The position numbers and the translations under genes were made by a program. Of a stretch of DNA of 64,000 nucleotides, positions 54,034-64,000 are shown in pieces; the first letter of the stretch is position 1, and every line of letters starts with the position of its first letter. This DNA is from Russula earlei (taxonomy: Eukaryota; Basidiomycota; Agaricomycetes; Russulales; Russulaceae), in the NCBI GenBank assembly GCA_025769875.1, contig JAGFNK010000157.1, forward strand, positions 1-64,000. Reading direction: 5' to 3'. The notes beneath the pieces were generated by a model. The model was given only the letters and a program-made list of their open reading frames with translations, was not told the DNA's origin and ran no database searches.

Positions 54034-54575
54034 TTTTTTTTTTTTTGAATCCGCATTTGTATACCGCAGCGCGTATGACGTGATACAGAGGCGGTCACGG
54101 GCTATGTAGCGACGTAGTGTGTTTAGGCATTATGGGGTTATATGTAGTCCGCTAGGGCGGTATGGCAGCATCAGGGTGTAGTGTGTGGTGGTCGTGGTTG
54201 GTGTTATGGGACATCTATATGTCCTCTCTCTCCCTTGTTCCTCCTGGGTCCCAAAGTTCTCTCGGTTTGAGGCATGCCTTAGTTTCTTTAAAGAAGCGTA
54301 GCGTGCTCCGCGTCCGCTCGGGGTGGTTGAACAGCTGAGCGATGTTTCGTGGGCGGCCTCTTGCGGACAGATGTCTTCGGCGCGCATCGTCGTGGATTGG
54401 GCAGAACAGGAGCACGTGCTCGACTGTCTGGGGGGTTTCGCTGCATTGGCAGGCGATTTGGGGGTGTGTTGGTCCGGGTATCGGGGGGAAAGCGTGGCTA
54501 CGTTCGTGGGGCAACGCTCCTGAGAACTTGCATTGGATTTGCTGAGGGAATTATACTGCGCAACATTCGCCACAC
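54034..54575 (-). mobile_element. 5'-truncated LINE (non-LTR retrotransposon) fragment
   Basis: The minus strand encodes the C-terminal zinc-finger end of a LINE reverse transcriptase/RNase H protein: CQCSETPQTVEHVLLFCPIH (C-x-C…H-x4-C), then ARRRHLSARG and FFKETKACLKPR. About 180 bp of 3' UTR and a 13-nt poly-A tract (54034-54046) follow. Truncation at the 5' side and a poly-A end are typical of target-primed insertion. A frame change near 54500 is possible. Confidence 0.65.
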
Positions 54576-54769
54576 TTGTAGTCTCTCTGAGTAAGTACTA
54601 TGGCACAAAAAAAAGCTATCCCAAGTTCATGAAGTTGATGTTTCAGCTTTTCTCGAGCCTGAGTTGGACATGGGATCGTTGGTAAAGTGCATAGCATTAC
54701 GAGACGTCGCAAGCACGAGGGTGATCTCTATCAGTGGGTATTCATTCGTAGAATGGGTGGTGCGATGCA

Positions 54770-57700
54770 TCAATAATACATCTTTCGCTCCCCTCTCGCA
54801 TGCTCTGACAGCAGCCACATAACCTCCTGATGTCCTCGTTCTGATGCGACCTCGAACGCGATTTTTCCCATTTTATTCTGTATTCGAACGTCTGCGCCGT
54901 GTTTGAGCAGTAGCTTTATATGTTTGCTGCTTCCCTGGGAATGATGCTAGATGTAGTGGAGTAGCATGGTCGACATCTTGCGCATTTACATTCGCGCCAT
55001 ACATCAGCAAACACTGGATGACGTTGGAATATCCAGAGTGATGCACGTAGGTGGGGCTCTTCAACGATTGGTGCAACGGTGTCCGGCCTCGATTGTTTCG
55101 CGCATCGACATTTGCCCCATGACTAATCAAAGTCGATACAGCCCTCCCACATCCCTGGGACGATGCGATATGCAGCGGAGTCGAATTGTGGCGGTCCCGT
55201 TCATCCACATTCGCACCGTGTGTTAGCAAGGCATTTATGACGTCGAAACGTTCACGATGATAAACGAAGTCGGGACTCTTGAGTGATCGGTGCAGTGGAG
55301 TCTCTCCCTGATTGTTTCGCAAATGGACATTGGCCCCTTGCTCGACGAGCACTTTGACCACGTCGGAGCGTCCATCGTACGACGCTACATGCAGCGGAGT
55401 CGAGTGGTTGTTGTCTAGCGCATCCACAGCCGCACCGTGCAACAGTAAAGTACGCATGAAGTCGAGATCTCCATCCCGGAATATCTCGAGTCCAATGTTC
55501 TTCCGTGGCTGGTGCAGCGGTGTCTGGCCATGAATATCTCGAGCGTGTACATTTGCGCCATGCTCGAGCAGCAGCTGCACAGCCTCCAGGCTGCCATGGA
55601 ATGACGCGAATATGCAGAGGAGTCAACTGGTCGTTGTCCCGTGCGTTGACATCGGCATCGTGGGCTAGTAAGGTGCGCATGACATCAACATCCTCCTCAT
55701 ATGTAGAGAGATCGAGCTTCTTCAATGAACGGTGCAATGGTGTCTGGCCATGCTTGTTTCGCGCGTGCACATTTGCTCCATGCTCGAGCAGTATCTGTAC
55801 CGCTTTGAGCCTTGTATTGTATGACGCTATGTGCAGTGGAGTCGAGAGATCATCATCCTGCGAGTCCACATCCGCACCATGCGCCAGTAGGATACGCATT
55901 GTATCAAAACCTTCGTCTTTTGTGAAGAAGCGCCTCTTCAATGTTCGATGCAGTGGCGTCTCGCCCTGATTGTTTCGCGCATGGATGCCTGCACCATGCT
56001 CAAGAAGTATCTGTACGACCTTGAGACTTCCCTCGCAAGACGCCACATGCAGCGGGGTGGAATGGCTGATATCCTGTGCGTCCACATCTGCTCCATGCCG
56101 AAGTAAGAACTGCATCGGTTCGAGATCAATGTCGAGCGTGTCGAGGGAAATGAGGGAATCCAAGATTCGATGTAGTGGTGTCCGGCCGTTCTTGTCCCGG
56201 GCATTAATGTCCGCACCGCGCTCAATGAGCATTCGAATTATCCGAAGACTTCTGACAGTTGCTGCGACATGCAGTGGGGTCCAGTCCGCAAGGTCCCGAG
56301 CATCCACGTCTTCACAGTATACAAGTAACAACTGTAAGACATCGACCTGTTGGGCATACACCGCCCCATGCAGAGGAGTCCCCAGGTGACCAACACAAGT
56401 GCTTATATCCTGCGGGCATGTCAAGATGAGGTGTTTTACCAGTCCAAGAAATCCGAATTCCGCCATGTAGTACAAGGGGATTCCTTCCGGTCGCTCAGGA
56501 TGATTCTCAACTCGATGATGCTGACGGGGGTTTTCGAACATATGGTGGAAACGTTGTATCCAGAGCCATGCTGAGAAATGTGGTTTTTCCGCGTCAAGAA
56601 GTTCGTCGATTCCAAATTGTAGCTGCGATATCACATCCTCAGAGTCAGCATGATTCCCAAAGTGCGTGGCAGCATACACTGCCAGAGGAAACCTCTGGAT
56701 ACTCTCAACATCGATCGTATGGTCAAACCGCAGCAGGGTACCAAGACAAGCTTTGGCCATCATCGTATGCGCCCCATCGAGACGAATATCATGATATCGC
56801 AAAACATCCGCCTGTGAATTCCCAAGTCGGCCTGATGTAAGGGATTCTTTCACCGAAAAATGCGAGAATTGAACCACCCTGGAACGTCCATTATCGATGA
56901 CGATGATCAAACTGGAGCATGCCGATAACACAGCTTGTTCTTGATCCTCCCACCGTAAATCCTCCTTCAGCACCGGAATCTCTCCAGCATCCGAAAAATC
57001 AAGAGCAAGCACCTCTGCTAGCTCATCCACCCTCAGAGGCCGAGAAGCCACAGTGAGGCATTGCAATAACCGATGAGCATATTCTCGATTCGCCTTGGGA
57101 ATTTCACGTATTATCCGCTCATACGTTTCGTCCAGAGTTTCTGGTAACTCGGCGAGAATGCGCCGCACGCTGGAAGGAATACAGTGCCGCAGATTTTCCA
57201 ATTGACAGGCAACCCAACGAAACCTATTTTTCCCAAAAGGCATAAGATGGGAATACGAGCATAAAATGAGCGTCCATACATGCCATCAGCTCTCTCTGAG
57301 AGCATCTCGATGACCAATATCTTGTCATCATCTCGCCATTTACGCATGTTTATATCCGAGTAAACCTCCTTGCGAACGAAGTCGAAGATATCCTGCTTCT
57401 GTCCATTCTCATCGTGAAGAGATACGCGAGTGGGCTTCAAAGGCTCGAGGCAATTTCGGATGTCAATCTCGGGACGGCTCGTGATGCACAGACGTAAATT
57501 TGGACTGTTAGAATCCACGAGTATCTCTATAAGAGCTAGGACCTTGCGGCGTGGGGACGACATGCCAGTGGTCATAGGACACTCGTCGAGAGCATCGATG
57601 ATGATATAGATTGGAATTTGACCTGGGACTCCGAGCATGGCTTCCAAGCAGAGGATAAGTTCGCTGTCACTGGGTTGCTGAGAGCCCTGATGATGTGCGG

Positions 57701-59260
57701 AATATAACGCCAGAAGGATGTCGCAGAAAGAATCGGATTGATTGCTGAGCTGGACAAGGATGGACGAGAGGAGAGCACGGGCATCCTGCTTTCCGGTGTC
57801 CTTGAAATCGAAAAAGAAGTAGGATATGTGTGCCAAGGCAACATTGGACGTTGCTCTGATATGGTGAATGATCGCAGACCTAGTGAATTACGGTTATTCG
57901 ATGCCCTGTCTGGAAGGAGTTGTGGTATGACGACGTACGCGAGGACGCTTTTTCCAGAGCCGGCTGCGGAGACGGAAGTGTGTCAGCGACAGCTGTTACA
58001 TAGAGGTGGTAAGAAGGTACGTTTTCCGTGAATCCATAAGAGAGAGCTGGCTTCGTTCCAGTGACTGAAGGTATTGCTTTGAGTAAACCAGGTTGCGGTG
58101 CCTTCGTGACGGGCATCGCTTGCAGTGTTGAAGTTCATGGAGGGGTCTGGAGGAGATAACCAGGTTCTGATGTCCTGTCGCAGACGATCCCCTATGATAG
58201 TGTTTAAGCCTCAACGGGGGACGAGACGTGGACACAACGAACAGTTCAACCCTCCGAATCCGTCTGTAATTTCTTGTTTGATCCTCTCAACGCCTGACCA
58301 CATCACACTATTCAGCGTGAACCATTGGTAGAATCGGACTTGAGTACCTTCAGTGATCTGCACTTCTACGCAGTGCGTAGCCCTCAGACCTTGTGCGGCC
58401 GCCATCCAACTTTCCTCTTGGGTCAATTTGTCCAGCCTCTGTAGTGAATCCTCGATTTCCGACCTTCCTGTAAGCTTTTTCAAAAATGTCGCTGAAGAAC
58501 AGTAAGCAGGATGGAGCGGTGCGTCTCCGCAAGGGAGAGTGATGGAGAGGATAACGACAACTGACTTGCTCGCGTCTGAGTCATTTCTTTCGTCGCGAGG
58601 GCGAGTATGGAAAGTACTTCTGCCATGATCCTGACCATCGTGTTTTTCATTCCTGCGATCGACGGGATGGCGATATACGCCTCAAGTCGTCGGAAGAAGC
58701 TCTCGATGCGCTCAAAGAGGTTAACGAGGATGCTTTTGTCAGCGTCGACAGCCTTCACCGTCTGTCAGGGAGAGTGTGAGAAACTAACAGAGAGATTGTC
58801 ACAATGGCCTCGCGTGCGGGTTGGATACCAGTGGTAAAATATAATAAAGACACTCACGGAGAAAAGGACACCAATCGCGCTAAAGATCACTCCTGCGGGT
58901 GGGTATGTCTGAAAAAATATTCGTCCTGTGCCTCATGATTAGGATAAGATCTCGTTGAGACTTACCAGGCTCACGCAGGCCCCAAAGGTGGCGGAGAACG
59001 CAAAGAGCACGTTCACCGTCGGATCGAGCCATTTTGTGAAAGCTTCGTTGCAGCTCGCGGCTACTCCCAGTTTGAGCAAACGCGGGGATTTGCTCTCGAA
59101 GCGTGTTGAGGACTGTATCGGGAGAATCGCAGGTTGCGAGCTTGGAGAGCAGTGGATGTGAGTGGAGATCTTTCCCAGTCTTCTTCTTATAAGCCACCAA
59201 GGCGTGATCGAGGATTGATTGATAGTGCAGACATGATGTCGTATCGGAAGTATGGGACAT
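54770..59260 (-). pseudogene. Goodbye-type/NACHT/ankyrin NLR gene with several frameshifts
   Basis: Minus-strand, many exons. N-terminal Goodbye-like helical domain from ATG 59260 (YQSILDHALVAYKKKTGKDL; FTKWLDPTVNVLFAFSATFG; PPAGVIFSAIGVLFS; FERIESFFRRLEAY). Then the NACHT domain: WFTQSNTF…SLLWIHGKPGSGKS (Walker A, spanning two introns near 58020 and 57945), YIIIDALDECP (Walker B), LCITSRPEIDIRN; a winged-helix region; and about 15 ankyrin repeats (TPLHVA…GAD-V type) down to 54770. Frameshifts: between SSREL and NEAFTKW (about 59055), HI/SFHGSLEAV (about 55605), SFPG/SSKHIKLLL (about 54930). Fungal NLRs sense non-self or pathogens and trigger death or defence. Head-to-head with the intact copy at 59838. 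Confidence 0.85.
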
Positions 59261-59837
59261 AGCATCCGTGATCGACGGACGGACGACTAGAGGCACCTCT
59301 GGGAGGGGAGACCACGCCAGGAGGAGTGAGGATTCCACGTGATTAGCCAATTGCTGCTTCACCATTCGCCCTCGTTGGCAAAACCGTCCTAGCGAATTCC
59401 GTGGCTCCCCCACTGTGGTATAGAAATCCAGTTCATTTATTATGACATTGACATCTATTATTGTGCACGAGATACTGCCGCCTTTTAGCTGCGAATGAAT
59501 GCCAGTCAAGACTCCCATACGTCCGTCTGTGCTAGATCTATCAATACTACATCTCGCTTCGTCGGATGACTTGACTCAAATCATGGCTACATTGTGTTGG
59601 CTCCTATCGACTCTGCGTCTGTCGAGCTGCGCTCTTCCATTTTCGCTCGACGATAACGTTAGCGTTGTGCTATCACTTTTACGCGCTTTCAGCCATATCG
59701 CCCTGAGTTATGATCGAACCTTCAATAATCTGGACATACGTGAGAAAGGGCTTTTGCACCGCCTCATGCCTTTGCGCCATTACTGATAACCTTGCTCTCA
59801 CCCTCTCAACGCGAACGCATTCCTTGGTCCGAACGTT
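59261..59837. promoter_or_regulatory. Divergent intergenic region between two NLR genes
   Basis: 577 bp between the two start codons (59260 minus, 59838 plus). No ORF of note and no obvious TATA; it must hold both promoters. Confidence 0.5.
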
Positions 59838-62800
59838 ATGTCTCACCCTCATCCTACTCCCAGCTCGCCCTCTCACTTTCAACTCATTTTCGACAATGCT
59901 TTGAAAGAATACGAAACACGGACAAATAACAATCTTTCTGCACATCCACTCGCAGTCCAACTTCAGGCCTGCGACTCCCCTAGTTCAATTCTTGCCATCC
60001 TTCACCAACAAGTCCAGGAGATCGATCAGTCCGAGAATACGTTGACAAAATGGCTAGCCCCGACGGTGAATGTCTTATTCGCCTTCTCTGCAACTCTCGG
60101 AGAGGGCGTCGGCCTCGTACGTTCAGGAAATATATTTTGTCTGAGATCTTCACTCTCATCTATCGGGCAGGTCTTTTCACCTGCAAAGGTCATCTTTGCA
60201 GGAATCGGTGTCCTGCTTTTAGTGCGTAATCTTCTAGATGTCGTTACCCGACTTATAATATATACATTCTCAGGCAGCTAAGGATACTCAGGCAAGCCGA
60301 GAAAATCTCATCGACATCTTTGAGCGCATGGAACATGTCTTTAAACGTCTAGAAATCTACACTGAGGGCCCACCATCTCCCGAAATGTTAGGAATCATTG
60401 AAAAGATAATGGTCGAGGTGCTGTCAATTCTCGCGACCGCGACAAAGGAGATTAAACAAAGCAATATGAGTGAGTAATTCCTATATCAGTATGTCGCATT
60501 TGGATGAACAATTTCAGAAATTTTCCTAAACAAACTCGTTGGAAGGACAGATATTAAAAATGCACTGCAGAGGCTAGACAAGTTGACAACTGAGGAGGCT
60601 CGGATGGCCAATGCGAAAGCTCTGAAAGCTGCCTACTCTATCGACGACAGATTGAGGGGTGTCGATGAAAGAGTTAGGGCTGTTGATGGCAAAGTCACTG
60701 TCATCCTTAACGGTGTGCAAATCATTTCAGGCATACACCAGAAAGGCTCAATCGTCTCGGTCACAATAGATGGAAATGATGCAGCGGTAGTCATCCAAAG
60801 GGCAACAAATAGCGTAGATCAGAAACGTTCGTGATCCCCAACCTATTACATGCTTCTGCACATGCTAAGCATCTTCACAGGGAGCCAACTACGACAGGAC
60901 CTTCACAAATGGCTCTCCCCACCAGATCCGTCCACGAACCACAACATTGCATGTGGTGTCCGACACAAGCGGACGGCAGAGTGGTTCTTCCAGGGAGATA
61001 TGTTTGGCAGATGGAAGTCTACTCCTTCGCTTTTGTGGCTCCACGGCAAACGTACTATTCTTCTACTCTTTCTGTCATCCACTGATTACCACTTCCCGTA
61101 GCCGGATCCGGAAAAAGTATACTTTGGTCAGTCAATACTAATCTGTGTTGACTAGATTGCTTATGCCCTGGTCAGCTCTACCATTGTCTCAGATATCACT
61201 GCCCTCCGCGACAATGGATTGGCTTCTATGGCCTACTTCTATTTCGACTTCAGGGACACAAGCAAGCAGAACCTCCGTGACTTGCTTCCCTCCCTCATCG
61301 CTCAGCTTTCAGCTCGGTCTGATCCTTGTTGTGATATCCTCTCCCGACTTTACATTGATCATGAAAGTGGCGCGCAGAAGCCTAGCGAAAAGAAACTGAT
61401 TCATTGTCTGAAGCAGATGCTCACGCTCCCAGATCAGCATCCAGTTTACATCATCATCGACGCCCTCGATGAATCTCCCAATACCTCTGGAATGCCATCT
61501 CCACGGGAGCAGGTTCTTGATTTCTTGATGGATCTCGTCGAGCTATCGTCATCAAATCTTCATCTATGTATTACAAGTCGCCCGGAGATCGATATCCGAA
61601 ATGCTCTCGGGCCTCTTACGTCACTCCATGTGTCTCTTCATGACCAAACAGGGCAAAAGAAGGATATTACCGACTACGTCACATCAGTTGTTCACTCGGA
61701 TTCAAAGATGCGGAGGTGGCGAAAGACTGATAAGGAATTGGTAATCGAGACGCTTGCTGAGAGAGCCGATGGAATGTAAGGCACGGCCATGGTACCTGTG
61801 GCTACATATTAATGGCACCGCGCAGGTTCCGATGGGTATTCTGTCAACTAGAAGTCCTACGATACAGTTTCCCACAAAGTGTGCGTCATATGCTGGACGA
61901 ATTGCCCGAGACTCTGGATGCGACGTATGAGCGTGTATTGAGGGGCATGAATAGGGCGACCCGAGACCACGCTCATCGCCTTCTACAATGCCTCACTGTA
62001 GCGGTGCGGCCTCTTCATGTGGCGGAGCTTGCGGAAGTTCTCGCTGTAGACTTTGGAACGGAGGCTGATGGAGGGACGTCGAAGCTGAACATAGATTGGC
62101 GATGGGAAGATCAACAACAAGCCGTTCTTTCTACATGCTCGAGTTTGATTACTGTCGTGGACGAAGATGGCACTCAGGTCGTCCAATTCTCCCACTTCTC
62201 CGTCAAAGAGTTCCTTACCTCGCCACGGCTCGCACGTTCTTGCCCAGACGTCTCACGTTTTCACATCCTCCCTGAGCCTGCTCACATGATCCTTGCAAGA
62301 GCCTGTCTTGGCGTTCTGCTACGATTGGATGGAACCGTTGACGAAGACAATGTCGATAGCGTATCCCCTCTGGCTCGATATGCGGCCGAACATTGGGTCG
62401 ACCATGCCAAAGTCGAGAATGTATCTTTGCACATACGGGAAGGCATGGAGGATCTGTTTGACCCAACAAAAGTATACTTTACAGCATGGCTGCGGGTCCA
62501 TGACATAGACCTGAGGCCTTTGTATCCCTCAGCTCTTCATTGGTTTGCAGTATGGCCCTCCGAGAAAGTAGCGGCAGCTCCCCTCTATTATGCCGCATTA
62601 TGCGGTTTTCACGACCTCGCAGAACACCTCATTGCCAACCACCAAGATGTGAACGCTACCGGCGGTCACTTTGTGTCACCACTAGGGGCAGCGTTAAGGG
62701 CGGGACATTTCAAGATGGCACAGTTGCTCTACGAGCACGGTGCAAACGTAGACATCCAGGGCTTTTCAATGTGGACTCTAATGATTGCTGCAGCGGGCGA

Positions 62801-63251
62801 CAATCTTCTTGAAACGTTTCAATGGCTGATTAACCACGGTGCAGATCCAACGCTCCGTAGTAATTCCGGAAGGACCGCACTACATTCTTCAGCTGAAGGG
62901 GGGTGGTCTGAGATTACTGGGATACTACTCCAGCATCACACAGATCCAAATGCCCAGAATTGCCACGATTCAACTCCATTACATCTGGCATCGAGAAGTG
63001 GGCACATCAATGTCGTTCGATTATTGCTCGAACATGGTGCCCATGTGAATGTCATTGACATGGCTGGCTCCACGCCGCTGCATTGCGCATCAGAATACGG
63101 GGAGTTCGAGATCGCTCGCGTACTGGTCAAGCATGGTGCAAATGCAGATGTGAAGGACAGGGCGGGTAGGACGGCGGTTCAGGTTGCAAGGGACTGGGGA
63201 CGTCGGGAAATTGCAGAATGGTTGTCAGAATCAGAACATGTTGCCAGGTAA
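59838..63251 (+). CDS. Goodbye-type/NACHT/ankyrin NLR protein, intact, 1018 aa
   Basis: Eight exons: 59838-60116, 60171-60221, 60274-60469, 60518-60826, 60881-61051, 61102-61126, 61176-61775, 61826-63251. All donors and acceptors are GT-AG and the phases fit. Goodbye-like N-terminal domain (FQLIFDNALKEYETRTNNNL; LTKWLAPTVNVLFAFSATLG; FERMEHVFKRLEIY). NACHT: KPGSGKSIL (Walker A, split over exons 5-6), VYIIIDALDESP (Walker B), LCITSRPEIDIRNALG. Next a helical module (FRWVFCQLEVLRYSFPQSVR, LPETLDATYERVL, QFSHFSVKEFLTS). Then about six ankyrin repeats (PLYYAALCGF; TPLHLASRSGHINVVRLLLE; TPLHCASEYGEFEIARVLVK). Predicted cytosolic NTP-dependent signalling receptor for non-self recognition. Fewer ankyrin repeats than its broken neighbour. 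Confidence 0.9.
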
Positions 63252-63728
63252 GATCACCTTTTATCGTTGGGTAGATGTATTTTATTGGAGGAAGAACGGG
63301 AGCGACTGCAGGCAGAAGTGGACTTCAAGTTGTGTAACTATGTAGTGAGTGAGAACTACACGACAAGTCGCTCGCTCAGAATAATTCTTTGACTCGGCGA
63401 GATTCGACGCGATTCTCCGACTAGCCAGCCGTTGGCACGTGTCTGTGTTTGTGGCTGCGCAACTTCCAACCAACCATGAAAACATGCCTCAGAAACATAC
63501 TTTTCTGATAGGTATGTGTAACTACGCTTCTAAGTCTCTAATTACACTCGAATCAATCTCAACTCCGGCTGGCGTCTTGCCATCGTTGTCATTGCATCTT
63601 TATTCTCGTCACTCTCTGTAACAAGCCTATATCATGAGGGATGAACCGAACGCGTTTTATACTACAAGAATATAACGAAAGAGACACAATATTTCCACGC
63701 AGAGGGAACTATAGAATGAACTCATCGG
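63252..63728. other. Intergenic region between convergent NLR genes
   Basis: About 480 bp without a supported gene. Confidence 0.4.
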
Positions 63729-64000
63729 CTACGACGCTACAAACTCGGAAACATGTTTTGACAACCATCCTACAGTCTCCTGATGTCCTGCCTCCCGCGC
63801 AACCTGAAAATACGGTCCTCCCTTTGTTGTCCTTGACATCTACATTCGCGCCATACTCGACCAGCAGGCGCGCAACCTCTTCCCAGACTTTGATGCCAGA
63901 TGCAATGGCGTGAAGCCCTCGTTATTCTGAGCATTCACATCGGCATCACGTTCGAGCAATAATCGAGCGACGTTGGGGTACCCATCGCTCTCCGACCTCA
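63729..64000 (-). pseudogene. C-terminal ankyrin repeats of a third NLR-like gene, cut by the window edge
   Basis: Minus strand: NVARLLLERDADVNAQNNEG then FTPLHLASK, next frame VARLLVEYGANVDVKDNKGR, next frame QVAREAGHQETVGWLSKHVS to a TAG at 63729. The last part resembles the end of the intact NLR (VQVARDWGRREIAEWLSE). At least two one-base frameshifts lie within 200 bp (about 63877 and 63808). Confidence 0.7.

Noticed and set aside
55312..56389. Plus-strand ORFs opposite the ankyrin repeats
   Set aside because: Periodic antisense frames caused by the repeated ankyrin codons; not genes.

Overview
The window is nuclear DNA of a filamentous fungus, most likely a mushroom-forming basidiomycete (Agaricomycetes). 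Reasons: short GT-AG introns of about 50-70 bp in nearly every host gene, an 1018-residue Goodbye-type/NACHT/ankyrin receptor, an F-box protein, a GMC oxidoreductase, a KRE6/SKN1 cell-wall protein, and an uncharacterised repeat-associated protein family that I know from boletes and related fungi. No database search was possible, so the order or genus is not claimed.

The first ~36 kb is a nest of transposable elements at moderate GC. From the left edge: an unidentified minus-strand ORF beside an LTR; a truncated Ty3/gypsy gag; an LTR that itself carries another solo LTR; a Ty1/copia element on the minus strand (gag, protease, integrase) split by a solo LTR with a perfect CAAGT target duplication; a second broken gypsy gag; and a complete Ty1/copia element (12766-17393, 128-bp LTRs, AAGCT duplication). 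The copia element sits in the first exon region of a host-like gene whose pieces run from 12661 to 22961. The same gene is cut by a 111-bp hairpin MITE, by ~3.5 kb of unidentified DNA, and by a PIF/Harbinger-type MITE (22962-31860, TAA duplication). Inside that MITE lies a solo LTR (GCACC duplication), and inside the LTR lies a full-length Ty3/gypsy element (23374-30766, GGCAC duplication) that carries a third ORF with two CCHC zinc knuckles after its chromodomain. A related autonomous-type Harbinger element (32136-35520, TTA duplication) follows, with both a DDE transposase and a Myb/SANT gene. Nearly all in-frame stops in these elements are TGA where the family has arginine (CGA), which is the mark of C-to-T change at CpG.

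From ~36.8 kb the DNA becomes GC-rich and gene-dense: an Old Yellow Enzyme homologue (+), a mitochondrial citrate carrier (-), uroporphyrinogen-III synthase (+, sharing a 158-bp divergent promoter with the carrier), a 16-exon KRE6/SKN1 protein (+), a GMC oxidoreductase (+), a large secreted protein of unknown function (-), an F-box protein (-), and a 5'-truncated LINE. The right end holds two head-to-head Goodbye/NACHT/ankyrin receptor genes (54770-59260 minus, broken; 59838-63251 plus, intact) and the ankyrin tail of a third one running off the edge. Several host genes (carrier, GMC, F-box, minus-strand NLR, edge ankyrin) each show one or more single-base frameshifts relative to their families, which means either real decay or consensus indel errors.
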